Origin: Thiothrix eikelboomii | GTDB taxonomy: Bacteria > Pseudomonadota > Gammaproteobacteria > Thiotrichales > Thiotrichaceae | Length of the DNA: 64,000 nucleotides | Assembly (NCBI RefSeq): GCF_900167255.1 | Contig: NZ_FUYB01000021.1 | Span: forward strand, 1-64,000 | Direction: 5' to 3' | Shown here: piece by piece, positions 56,705-64,000 of the stretch | Layout: each line of letters opens with the position of its first letter | Numbering within the stretch: position 1 is the stretch's first letter | Translations under genes and position numbers: made by a program | Notes under the pieces: model-generated | Database searches by the model: none | What the model saw: the letters and a program-made list of their open reading frames with translations, nothing else | Told to the model about the DNA's origin: nothing

Positions 56705-58180
56705 TTAATCTTTCAATATATCGGGCAAATCTGCGAATAAATCCTTCTCACGCTCTTCCTTATCAAAATCATCCGCCAAACACAACAAGCGAATAGAAGG
56801 ATAGTTTTCAGCAAAATAGCTGGCTACTTTTGGCCATAATGAACCCGTCTCACCTTCTTGCAAAATCCAATAATATTGGCCTGCCTGATCACGCTCCAGC
56901 AAACGCTTCAACTCATTATTTACCATGATTCGCTTTTGCGGACGATCACGACTGGCACGACTTTTCTGAGCAAGATTGTCATACAGATATTGATCAATAT
57001 CGCTGGTAATTTTGTCTATACCTTGGCTACCCACCCGCCGAAATAGATCATCCTCCATATCAGTGAGGGTAGCTTGTAAAGCGACTGAGCCTGACTCAGG
57101 CGGTAAACCTAAACAATAAAACCCCGGTACTGCGGCTAACTGCGGATTGGTGCTAGAAATCGGATAAAACTCCAATACCATGTCACGCTGAATCGCACCC
57201 GCCATTAACATTTCAGCAGATACAGAGGTGGCATAAGGTATTTTCGCCAAACCACAAACCTCTGCAACCGTTGCCAAAGAGGGTCGATCATACACACCCG
57301 GTAATAACAGCTTCGCTAGTTGAGCAAGGCCAGACCTGAGTAAAGGGTCTTGGGTATTTTTGCGTGCTTGTTTCAAGGTTTTAAATAAAGCACCTAAATC
57401 CAAAGCCACTAAATACTTGACCACTACCAAAGCCGTATCACCTACGCTTGGGTCTTGTTGCTGGATAAGTTTGACCAAAGCCTGACGTACTGAGCTATGC
57501 GTAGTCAGATATTGCACAACAGGCGTAAAACTATCACTGTTTTCCACCCACCCGACTTGTTCCCGAAACTTTGCACAATGACTCAGCACATAAGACAAGG
57601 AAGTCATCATGATGCGGTCTGGAAAACCCCTATTCCCATGCGTCCACACCCCGAGCAGAGTATTTGAATGCAGCTTAAATACGGGTGCACCTGACATTCC
57701 TTGCCAGATTTCAGGAGGTACATGGTCTGCTACCCCCAAATGCCGCACATGACCACCTTGATCTGGCTTTACTGTACCATCTGCTGAGGTTTTGCTCCGC
57801 ACTCCCTCATCATCCTTGCCCCCATTCGGATAGCCCAGACTTTCCCAAGCCTCAAGTGAGCGCGGCATTTGCGCTGCAAATTGCACGGCTTCCGTAAGAA
57901 GCGGCGTTTTGCAGCGAATCAAGGCAAGGTCATACTGCTCATTCTCATACACCACTTCACCCATCGCGTCAGTGTGGTAAGGCTCACCCTTATCTTGCAT
58001 GCACCAACTGAGCAGTGATTGCGCTCCCTGCATCGCATTGTCAGGAAATACCACATGCCGCGCCGTCAGCACCAAGCCATCCCGAATAGGATAGCCTGTA
58101 CCGACTGCACGTCGGGGCGTACCATCAGCCCGTTGACTGCTCAGGGCTACCGTAATCTTAGCGATCAACTCCTGCCGCAT
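56705..58180 (-). CDS. Trypsin-like protease of an NTP-dependent conflict system
   Basis: 491 residues. An N-terminal trypsin-like domain (1-200) without signal peptide has an intact triad: His42 (VLTARHVVF), Asp84 (QYDLALIRC), Ser163 (WQGMSGAPVF). A helical middle (205-310) and an unrecognised alpha/beta C-terminal domain (about 320-491; YYWILQEGETGSLWPKVASYF) follow. Cytoplasmic trypsin domains of this type, next to Trypco and MoxR genes, belong to the conflict systems described by Aravind and colleagues. The C-terminal domain could be a VMAP-like module (inference). It is probably the effector or a relay. Confidence 0.85.
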   Translation of the reverse strand: MRQELIAKITVALSSQRADGTPRRAVGTGYPIRDGLVLTARHVVFPDNAMQGAQSLLSWCMQDKGEPYHTDAMGEVVYENEQYDLALIRCKTPLLTEAVQFAAQMPRSLEAWESLGYPNGGKDDEGVRSKTSADGTVKPDQGGHVRHLGVADHVPPEIWQGMSGAPVFKLHSNTLLGVWTHGNRGFPDRIMMTSLSYVLSHCAKFREQVGWVENSDSFTPVVQYLTTHSSVRQALVKLIQQQDPSVGDTALVVVKYLVALDLGALFKTLKQARKNTQDPLLRSGLAQLAKLLLPGVYDRPSLATVAEVCGLAKIPYATSVSAEMLMAGAIQRDMVLEFYPISSTNPQLAAVPGFYCLGLPPESGSVALQATLTDMEDDLFRRVGSQGIDKITSDIDQYLYDNLAQKSRASRDRPQKRIMVNNELKRLLERDQAGQYYWILQEGETGSLWPKVASYFAENYPSIRLLCLADDFDKEEREKDLFADLPDILKD

Positions 58181-58196
58181 GACTCCCCCCTTAGTC

Positions 58197-58532
58197 CTAG
58201 TCCTCTGCGTTCAGCCTGATTGCTTTGGACTTGCCAGTTTTTGGGTCATTAATACTAGGCTTCAACTTCAAGCGAATCGTATGTGCATTTTCTTTCGCCA
58301 CACTACCCGTCCCTTCCCCACTAGCCTTGCCTAAGTCAAACCCTAAGACCTTAAACTCGACTTCAACACCCGCTACCCCCTTACCCGATTTGGTAATCTG
58401 TGTATGTAGCTCTACCTCGACTTCTTCCAAATCAAAGCGCACGGCTTTCCCCTCGCCTTCTGTAATCGCGGCCTCAATATCTGAGCGCAAGGCGGTAATA
58501 ATCTCCACCAATTGACGTGAACCGGTACTCAT
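58197..58532 (-). CDS. Trypsin-co-occurring domain 2 (Trypco2) protein
   Basis: 111 residues: LVEIITALRSDIEAAITEGEGKA (here split as a helical start), RFDLEEVEVELHTQI, a Gly/Ser-rich stretch and HTIRLKLKPS. This helix-then-beta pattern is the Trypco2 family, found beside cytoplasmic trypsin-like genes in conflict systems. It is the first gene of the operon, 16 bp before the protease. The molecular role is not known. Confidence 0.82.
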   Translation of the reverse strand: MSTGSRQLVEIITALRSDIEAAITEGEGKAVRFDLEEVEVELHTQITKSGKGVAGVEVEFKVLGFDLGKASGEGTGSVAKENAHTIRLKLKPSINDPKTGKSKAIRLNAED

Positions 58533-58642
58533 GTAGACTCCTAGATAATTGAGCTGAATAAGGCTTAACTACTGCTTCGATTTAAGCACAGTCCACAGCG
58601 TTCTCGAAGCGTTTCTAAGCCAATTTTTCTAAGGATCAGAGT

Positions 58643-59215
58643 ATGACAGTAGCACTAGCAATACCACTGAGTACCACGGATTATCTGCATGGCGAACGCC
58701 AAGTACCCGAAAAGCACGAGTATATTCAAGGTCAAATTTATGCAATGGCAGGAGCAAGCCGCGAGCATAATCAATTAGTCTTTAATCTGGCAGGCTTATT
58801 ACATGCACAATTACGCGCTAAACCGTGCTCTGCTTTTGTAGCAGATATGCGCGTGCGGACACGCCCGAATGAAGCTTACTTCTATCCCGATTTAGCGGTA
58901 GTTTGTGGCGAACTGCAGTTTGAAGATGAACAGAGCGATACCTTATTAAACCCCAGTGTGATCATTGAAGTACTCTCACCTTCAACCGAAGGTTATGATC
59001 GAGGCGCTAAATTTGCTCACTATCGACGCTTAGATTCATTACAAGAATATCTTTTAGTGGCACAAGATAGGCTCAGTATGGAGTGCTATCGGCGTGCACC
59101 ACAGGGGCAATGGCTATTGTCAGAAGTGAATGAAGGAGAAGATGAAATAACACTGAAGAGTATTAACTGCCTGCTCAAAGTACGGGATGTGTATGAGAAA
59201 GTACTGATTGACTAA
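58643..59215 (+). CDS. Uma2-family (DUF820) putative PD-(D/E)XK nuclease
   Basis: 190 residues. HEYIQGQIYAMAGASREHN, VRTRPNEAYFYPDLAVVCG, SVIIEVLSPSTEGYDRGAKFAHYRRL and LQEYLLVAQD are the core of the Uma2 family, with Asp and Glu-x-Leu positions of a PD-(D/E)XK nuclease fold. The family is abundant in filamentous bacteria and cyanobacteria and its role is unknown. AAGGAT precedes the ATG. It is divergent from the Trypco2 operon, sharing its 110-bp promoter gap. Confidence 0.88.
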   Translation: MTVALAIPLSTTDYLHGERQVPEKHEYIQGQIYAMAGASREHNQLVFNLAGLLHAQLRAKPCSAFVADMRVRTRPNEAYFYPDLAVVCGELQFEDEQSDTLLNPSVIIEVLSPSTEGYDRGAKFAHYRRLDSLQEYLLVAQDRLSMECYRRAPQGQWLLSEVNEGEDEITLKSINCLLKVRDVYEKVLID

Positions 59216-59262
59216 GCAAAGCAATGGCTATCAACCACTGCTTTGCTCAAATACCGCTGTAC

Positions 59263-60780
59263 TTAACGCACCCGCTTAATTTCCCCGCTCTTAATTTTCG
59301 CTAAGTATTGATTCACTTCGCGCTTCACGACTGGCATCAGCATATAAAGGCCAATGATATTGGCAATACTCATCGCAAAGATCATCGCATCAGAGAAATC
59401 AATCACCGGCCCCAGACTCATACTAGAACCAATCACGATAAAGACTAAGAAGACGAATTTAAAGATCAGTTCTTGAGTTTTACCTTCCCCGACTAAATAG
59501 GTCCAAGCTTTTAAACCATAATAAGACCAACTAATCATCGTAGAAAAGGCAAACAGCAAGACCGCCACTGATAATAAATAAGGGAACCAAGAGAAAGCAC
59601 TGCCAAAGGCATGTGAGGTTAACTCTACCCCAGTCAAACCAGCCCCACTAGTCAAGGAACCGGTAATCACAATCACTAAAGCAGTCATCGTACAAATCAC
59701 GACCGTATCAATGAAGGGTTCTAAAGTCGACACAATCCCCTCTGTCGCAGGCTCAGTCGTCCGTACTGCAGAGTGGGCAATCGAAGCCGAACCGACACCC
59801 GCCTCATTTGAGAAGGCAGCACGCTTAAAGCCTTGAATTAAGGCGCCAATCACACCGCCGGTGGCCCCTGCGCCAGTAAACGCACCTTCAAAAATTTGGC
59901 TAAAAGCCCAACCGATTTTATCAAAATTCATCAAAATAATGATTAAGCAAGCCACCAAATACCAAATCGCCATAAACGGAACGAGCTTTTCAGTCACACG
60001 AGCAATCGACTTAATCCCGCCAACAATCACCGCCCCTGTTAACACGGCTAAAATCAAGCCGAACAACCAACCTTTGTCTGCCATAAAGCTCGAAGCCCCT
60101 CCCGTCACAATCACTACTTGTTGGAAGGCTTGATTAGCTTGGAACATATTGCCGCCACCAAACGAACCAAAAATACAAGCAATTGCAAAGAAGACTGCTA
60201 AAAACTTGCCTAAGGCTGCTTTATTTTGCAAGGCTAAGCCCTTGGATAAATAGTACATCGGGCCACCGGAGACACTACCATCAGGGTATTCATTGCGGTA
60301 TTTCACCCCTAAGGTACATTCCGTGAACTTAGAGGCCATCCCTAGCAGACCCGCCAAAATCATCCAAAAAGTCGCACCCGGCCCGCCAATCGCCACCGCA
60401 ACGGCAACCCCTGCAATATTCCCCAAACCGACCGTACCCGATACGGCTGTGGCTAAAGCTTGGAAGTGGCTCACCTCACCCGCATGTTTAGGATCATCAT
60501 AAACCCCACGAATCAGCCGAATTGCCTGCCCCACGACTCTGAATTGGATAAAACCAAAATAAAGCGTGAAGACGGTAGCAGCAATAATCAACCACAAGAC
60601 AATCAAAGGTAGCTGTGCTTCACCCACTGGCACAGAAAAGAAAATCACACTAGACACTGCATTCGCCACTGGAGCAACCGCATTATTAATCGCTTCGTCG
60701 ATACTCGCTTGTGCAGTAAAAGGCATTAACATTAAAGCCAATACCAGCGCGAAGAGCTTGAACAAGTTTAAATAGCTCAT
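59263..60780 (-). CDS. Sodium:alanine symporter (AGCS family)
   Basis: About 505 residues from [18 protein letters not shown] with AAGGA upstream. AGCS signatures are [22 protein letters not shown] (split at the Gly-rich turn), [10 protein letters not shown] and [19 protein letters not shown]. It has about ten membrane helices and imports alanine or glycine with Na+. The N-terminus looks like a signal-type helix (MPFTAQAS). It is 25 bp downstream of the uspA-like gene. Confidence 0.92.
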   Translation of the reverse strand: MSYLNLFKLFALVLALMLMPFTAQASIDEAINNAVAPVANAVSSVIFFSVPVGEAQLPLIVLWLIIAATVFTLYFGFIQFRVVGQAIRLIRGVYDDPKHAGEVSHFQALATAVSGTVGLGNIAGVAVAVAIGGPGATFWMILAGLLGMASKFTECTLGVKYRNEYPDGSVSGGPMYYLSKGLALQNKAALGKFLAVFFAIACIFGSFGGGNMFQANQAFQQVVIVTGGASSFMADKGWLFGLILAVLTGAVIVGGIKSIARVTEKLVPFMAIWYLVACLIIILMNFDKIGWAFSQIFEGAFTGAGATGGVIGALIQGFKRAAFSNEAGVGSASIAHSAVRTTEPATEGIVSTLEPFIDTVVICTMTALVIVITGSLTSGAGLTGVELTSHAFGSAFSWFPYLLSVAVLLFAFSTMISWSYYGLKAWTYLVGEGKTQELIFKFVFLVFIVIGSSMSLGPVIDFSDAMIFAMSIANIIGLYMLMPVVKREVNQYLAKIKSGEIKRVR

Positions 60781-60805
60781 GAAATCAATCCTTATAGGCT
60801 GGGGT

Positions 60806-61240
60806 TTAAGGAACCACGACAACAGGCACGGCGGCAATTTGGATTAAAGCACTAGGGACATTACCTAACAATCGACTGGCCAAACCCGTCTCGTTAGATT
60901 TAGCCACATAGATCACTTTAGCTGCTTTTTCAGTAGCAATTTCATTGATCGTTTTAGCGACATTGCCATAGCGCACTTCAGACGTGACCGTCTGGCCTGC
61001 AGCCGTGAGTTCACTCACCAGCGGCTCTAAAATAGATTGAGTAGCGCGCTCCAACTCTTGGGTACGACGCTGATGACGCTCGGCTAATTCTTCTTGAGTT
61101 AAGAAACTATACGGTGACCACTCTAAAACATGGACAATATGCAGTTGAGCTTGAGCCAATTTGGCACGTCCTGCGGCAAATTCAGCAGTGCGACGTGCTG
61201 CAGGGCTGCCATCATAGGCAAGAATATAAATATCCGACAT
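60806..61240 (-). CDS. Universal stress protein (UspA family)
   Basis: 144 residues: the [19 protein letters not shown]-terminus, then a C-terminal nucleotide-binding loop [19 protein letters not shown] and the terminal strand VPVVVVP. GGAGG lies 5 bp upstream. It is cotranscribed with the AGCS transporter. The G-x2-G-x9-G loop is present in slightly altered form, so ATP binding is likely but not certain. Confidence 0.9.
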   Translation of the reverse strand: MSDIYILAYDGSPAARRTAEFAAGRAKLAQAQLHIVHVLEWSPYSFLTQEELAERHQRRTQELERATQSILEPLVSELTAAGQTVTSEVRYGNVAKTINEIATEKAAKVIYVAKSNETGLASRLLGNVPSALIQIAAVPVVVVP

Positions 61241-61569
61241 AGGAAACCTCCTCCGACTAACTGTGGTTAAACACGCTATTCACAGCCCCTCCAAAGAGCC
61301 TAAACGCGCCCCACAAGTCTAGTCATAGTGACACCAAAAATTCATTTTAATTGTTTTGTTGAATTGGAAAGTCACAGAAAATTTTCTGGCCATTTCTGGA
61401 TAACTCAGTACAAACAACGGCGAGTTTATTTTTGTTAGAAAAATATCACCGTCATTTGCCACATAACCCCTTACTTCGACTTGTCATGGAAAATTGATGA
61501 GTTAAAAACCCTGTAGCTTTGATTAAGGGGAAATATCAAACAATTAGACACTGAACCCTTTATTCACCT

Positions 61570-61587
61570 TGAAAGTAGATACTTTCA
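61570..61587. promoter_or_regulatory. lux-box-like palindrome
   Basis: TGAAAGTAGATACTTTCA, perfect 8-bp arms around GA, is 78 bp upstream of the acyltransferase-methyltransferase start. A -10-like CATAAT is at 61614-61619, placing the palindrome centre near -45, which suits a LuxR activator overlapping the -35. It lies in a 425-bp gene-free gap (61241-61665), where I see no other feature. Confidence 0.55.
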
Positions 61588-61665
61588 TCCTAAGTTCATC
61601 ACGCGCCTCACCACATAATTCCTAGATGATAGCCTCATTATCCAGCAGCAATGAGGTAAAACAAC

Positions 61666-62949
61666 ATGCAAGCTACTATCAATACCTATGAACCAACCTC
61701 TATAAAAAAACCGAGTTTAGTCATAAAACAAATTGAAAAACTACTGCCTCAAGGATTTCATTTGGCAACTACTGACGAAGAACTAAAGCAAATAAGAGAT
61801 TTCAAAAAAAGTTACTACACAGCAGATCGCTCTAGTGTGAAGGCGTTTCATGATGATGGACTTGACCCTTATGCTTATGTGATCTACGGAACTAATCACG
61901 AAGGAAAAATTACCAGCACATCGCGATTATTATTAGATTATGGACAAGGCTTCCCAGAAGAGGCTAGCTTGCCCCCATCGGTTGGACAGCTACGCCTTGA
62001 CAAAAAGATCTTAGCAGAGCTAGGGCGATTGCTGATCACTGAAGACAAGGTAAACGGTCTATGTACCCACTACATGTTGATTCACTCTATGGCTAGACTT
62101 TTAAAAATTGATCGGGTTCTGATTGTGATGAAGCAACGGAATATTAGCTCACACACGAAAATGATGGCCGTTGAAATCTTGTCTATGGATATGGGGCAAA
62201 GTTGGGATGAAGAACAAGCACCGCTTTGTTTAGTGGCTTGGGATGTGACCGCAGCTCAGCCTAAGTTCCACCAGTGGATCAATCACAAGCAAGCCAAGTT
62301 TTCACCCAAACAATGGAACGATTACAGCAGCTCTCATTTAAGTGTATTTCTCTCTGTGCAAAAACAAGTTTACGAAACAATTGCTCAAAGAATGATAGGT
62401 CAAGTGTTGGATTTGGGATGTGGTACAGGAAGAATAATGGCTTATTTACAAGATAATCCCGAAGTTCAGAGTTACACTGGGGTGGATGCCAGCCCCACGA
62501 TGATCGAGCAAGCTACTTGGTTGAAACAACAATTGGGATTTGATCAAGCCAAGCTAGTGCATGCTGACATTGCCGATTTACAGGGTAAATATGACTCCAT
62601 TTTTTCGATCCATAGCTTTTATAGTTGGCCTGATCAAGATAAGCTTTTGGAGCATATTTATAGTTTATTATCAACTGATGGGCGCTTCATCCTCTTAACA
62701 CCTAACGCAAATTTTAATGAAGCGCGATTGGCTTATCTAGCCAGACAAGAGCTACTCGGACATCCACACTATCAAACATTTATGGCAATTAATTATGCTA
62801 TTGCGGCACAGGCCAAAGCACAAGGGCGCTATATCTCGCTGGACAGTTTGATTGAGCAAGTGAAGCGTGCAGGCTTCTGTGTACACCACGCACATGATCA
62901 TTTTTTTCTGGGTGGAGCGTCCTACCTTGAGCTTAGCCAAAGCTCATAA
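61666..62949 (+). CDS. Autoinducer-synthase-like acyltransferase fused to SAM methyltransferase
   Basis: 427 residues. Residues 28-205 resemble the GNAT-fold LuxI/FeeM (N-acyl amino acid synthase) group: FKKSYYTADRSSVKAF, then STSRLLLDYGQGFPEE, AELGRLLITEDKVNGLCTHY and the buried core of RVLIVMKQRN. Residues 230-427 are a class I methyltransferase with VLDLGCGTGR (247-256), GVDASPTMIEQA and FILLTPNANF. The product would be an acylated and possibly methylated signal or lipid; this is inference. A lux-box-like palindrome lies upstream and a LuxR-type gene converges with a 6-bp overlap. The pairing argues for quorum sensing. Confidence 0.75.
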   Translation: MQATINTYEPTSIKKPSLVIKQIEKLLPQGFHLATTDEELKQIRDFKKSYYTADRSSVKAFHDDGLDPYAYVIYGTNHEGKITSTSRLLLDYGQGFPEEASLPPSVGQLRLDKKILAELGRLLITEDKVNGLCTHYMLIHSMARLLKIDRVLIVMKQRNISSHTKMMAVEILSMDMGQSWDEEQAPLCLVAWDVTAAQPKFHQWINHKQAKFSPKQWNDYSSSHLSVFLSVQKQVYETIAQRMIGQVLDLGCGTGRIMAYLQDNPEVQSYTGVDASPTMIEQATWLKQQLGFDQAKLVHADIADLQGKYDSIFSIHSFYSWPDQDKLLEHIYSLLSTDGRFILLTPNANFNEARLAYLARQELLGHPHYQTFMAINYAIAAQAKAQGRYISLDSLIEQVKRAGFCVHHAHDHFFLGGASYLELSQSS

Positions 62950-63723
62950 ATCGGAGCGGTCATCAAGGTCATCAAGGTCATCAAACATACCAAGCATACC
63001 CAGTAGGTAAATGAATTCATTAGTCGTTATACTTCCGAATTCTTCACGAAGATTGCTCCAAACTTTCTCTGCATACCTTGGCGTAACACCTGAGGTATGC
63101 GGAATACTTTTCATTGGAAGCCCAGTCAACATATGCTTGATTATCTTTTCCTGCGTACCATTCAAACGGTCTAAAAGAGGCTGCAAGAAAAAACGCAACT
63201 CCTCTTTAGAATTAACAATCCTCGCATGGTACTGCCTAGCCAGTTCAAATAACTGATGGATATGTGCTTTTTTTAGCTTTTGAAAGTGGATTGGACAAGG
63301 GTTCAGGCTGATCACAGAAATCCCTGAAATAGCATATGCTCCCTTTAATACTGGGATGGAAAGTCCATATTGAATCCCAAAGTTTTTTCTGGCATCTTCA
63401 GTCACTGCTCTTTCTTCGTGGCTGACCGTGCCTGCAGCGATTTCATTCCACCAATCAATCGGTTTCTTTTTCCGGTTCTGCACGGCTAAACGCAGCACAA
63501 AATCACGATTACCATAGTTACTTTTTATGTAATGGGCAACGAATGGAGCGAAGCTTTCCGAATAATGCAAAACGGGTTGGACTTTGCTACACAGATACAT
63601 GGGTTTAGGATAAAAGGTGTAGAGCACACCATCGAAGCCTAGGTGGCTGATAGCAGCCGTCAAATCAGTAAACTCACGACCAAACGGGTGAGGCTGCTCG
63701 GGAGTAGGAGGAAAATAAGTCAT
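62944..63723 (-). CDS. LuxR-type receptor-regulator with autoinducer-binding domain
   Basis: 259 residues. The N-terminal domain (about 10-170) resembles the autoinducer-binding fold: Asp74 in NYGNRDFVLR, Trp91/92 in KKPIDWWNEI, and the typical FGIQYGLSIPVLKGAYAISG run. The usual Pro after Asp is Phe. The C-terminal segment (185-245; LNGTQEKIIKHMLTGLPMK, SGVTPRYAEKVWSNLREEFG) is a LuxR helix-turn-helix in a diverged form. The tail consists of Asp/Leu repeats. Convergence with the synthase-like gene suggests a cognate pair. Confidence 0.8.
   Translation of the reverse strand: MTYFPPTPEQPHPFGREFTDLTAAISHLGFDGVLYTFYPKPMYLCSKVQPVLHYSESFAPFVAHYIKSNYGNRDFVLRLAVQNRKKKPIDWWNEIAAGTVSHEERAVTEDARKNFGIQYGLSIPVLKGAYAISGISVISLNPCPIHFQKLKKAHIHQLFELARQYHARIVNSKEELRFFLQPLLDRLNGTQEKIIKHMLTGLPMKSIPHTSGVTPRYAEKVWSNLREEFGSITTNEFIYLLGMLGMFDDLDDLDDRSDL
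62958..62984. repeat. Three 9-bp tandem repeats in the luxR-like gene tail
   Basis: GGTCATCAA occurs three times in a row, encoding the DDL repeats at the protein's C-terminus. Copy number could vary by slippage without changing frame. Confidence 0.85.
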
Positions 63724-63825
63724 AGGGGCATACTAGCACTGGGAGTATACCGTTAATTTTTAACAGCTTTTTTAGGTTTTTGCTATAAATAATATCAATA
63801 ATTGCTAAACCAATAATCAATTAAC

Positions 63826-64000
63826 CTAGGTAAACACCGAACTGTCCACTTTCGGCCGATAACCCGAAGCATCGCTGTTACGCTTCAGTTCACGACTGAC
63901 TATACTTTTGTCAACGCCAATGATGTTGCCAATCGCTTCATAACTCTTATCACTGTCACGTAAAGACCCAATTTGGTATCGTTGTTCCTGAGTCAGCTGA
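63826..64000 (-). pseudogene. IS30-family transposase N-terminal remnant (cut by window end)
   Basis: Reading in from 63999 the frame gives QLTQEQRYQIGSLRDSDKSY, then EAIGNIIGVDKSIVSRELKR and NSDASGYRPK, the N-terminal helix-turn-helix of IS30 transposases. It then stops at 63826-63828 after about 57 visible residues. The catalytic DDE domain is missing, so the copy is dead. The true start lies beyond the window. Confidence 0.8.

Noticed and set aside
51517-58532. DGR reverse transcriptase or template region inside the window
   Set aside because: No reading frame has reverse-transcriptase motifs, and no third copy of the variable-region flanks is present.
1-64000. CRISPR array or prophage
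   Set aside because: I saw no regularly spaced direct repeats, cas genes or phage structural genes.

Overview
The window reads as chromosome of a gammaproteobacterium of moderate GC content. Gene content (Fe/S-type methylcitrate cycle with AcnD and PrpF, PpsA/PpsR, ZipA, MltA, FNR, MetG) and protein style fit a filamentous sulfur bacterium of the Thiotrichales (Thiothrix/Thiolinea-like). That placement is inference; there is no rRNA in the window. Most of the sequence is ordinary core genome. The accessory material is concentrated at the two ends.

Layout. 1-450: a ribbon-helix-helix antitoxin with palindromic operators and a collapsed IS200-like element. 500-14700: envelope and metabolic genes (PL14-like lyase, MltA, rhodanese-methyltransferase fusion, AldB-type aldehyde dehydrogenase, a shortened SelO, a GAF regulator, branched-chain aminotransferase, a LysE-type exporter divergent from a MocR regulator, a DsbA-like protein, an HtrA-like protease). 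14955-23489: a complete propionate (2-methylcitrate) operon, gntR-prpB-prpC-acnD-prpF-prpE. 23897-32444: LeuE, an ABC exporter, a CorA-like protein, MoaB, RarD, a TudS-DUF1722 protein, tRNA-Leu(CAA), QueA and a periplasmic tandem SH3-like protein. 32575-36710: ppsA-ppsR-folD. 36995-44958: a LysR regulator, hemN, fnr, a candidate small RNA, smc, zipA. 45057-51132: a DUF349 protein, metG, corA.

51257-59215 is a defence-like island. An AbrB antitoxin with a frameshifted PIN toxin is followed by a tight minus-strand operon: Trypco2 protein, trypsin-like protease, MoxR-type AAA+ ATPase, and a degenerate vWA domain fused to a formylglycine-generating-enzyme/C-type-lectin (FGE/CLec) domain. A second stand-alone FGE/CLec gene lies downstream. 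The last ~40 codons of the two FGE genes differ almost only at first and second codon positions, with identical flanks. This is the signature of variable regions written by a diversity-generating retroelement (DGR) whose reverse transcriptase and template are not in this window. I read the locus as an NTP-dependent conflict system with hypervariable sensor domains.

59263-61240 holds a UspA protein and a Na+/alanine symporter. 61570-63723 holds an unusual signalling pair: an autoinducer-synthase-like acyltransferase fused to a SAM methyltransferase, preceded by an 18-bp lux-box-like palindrome, and a convergent LuxR-type receptor. An IS30 transposase remnant closes the window.
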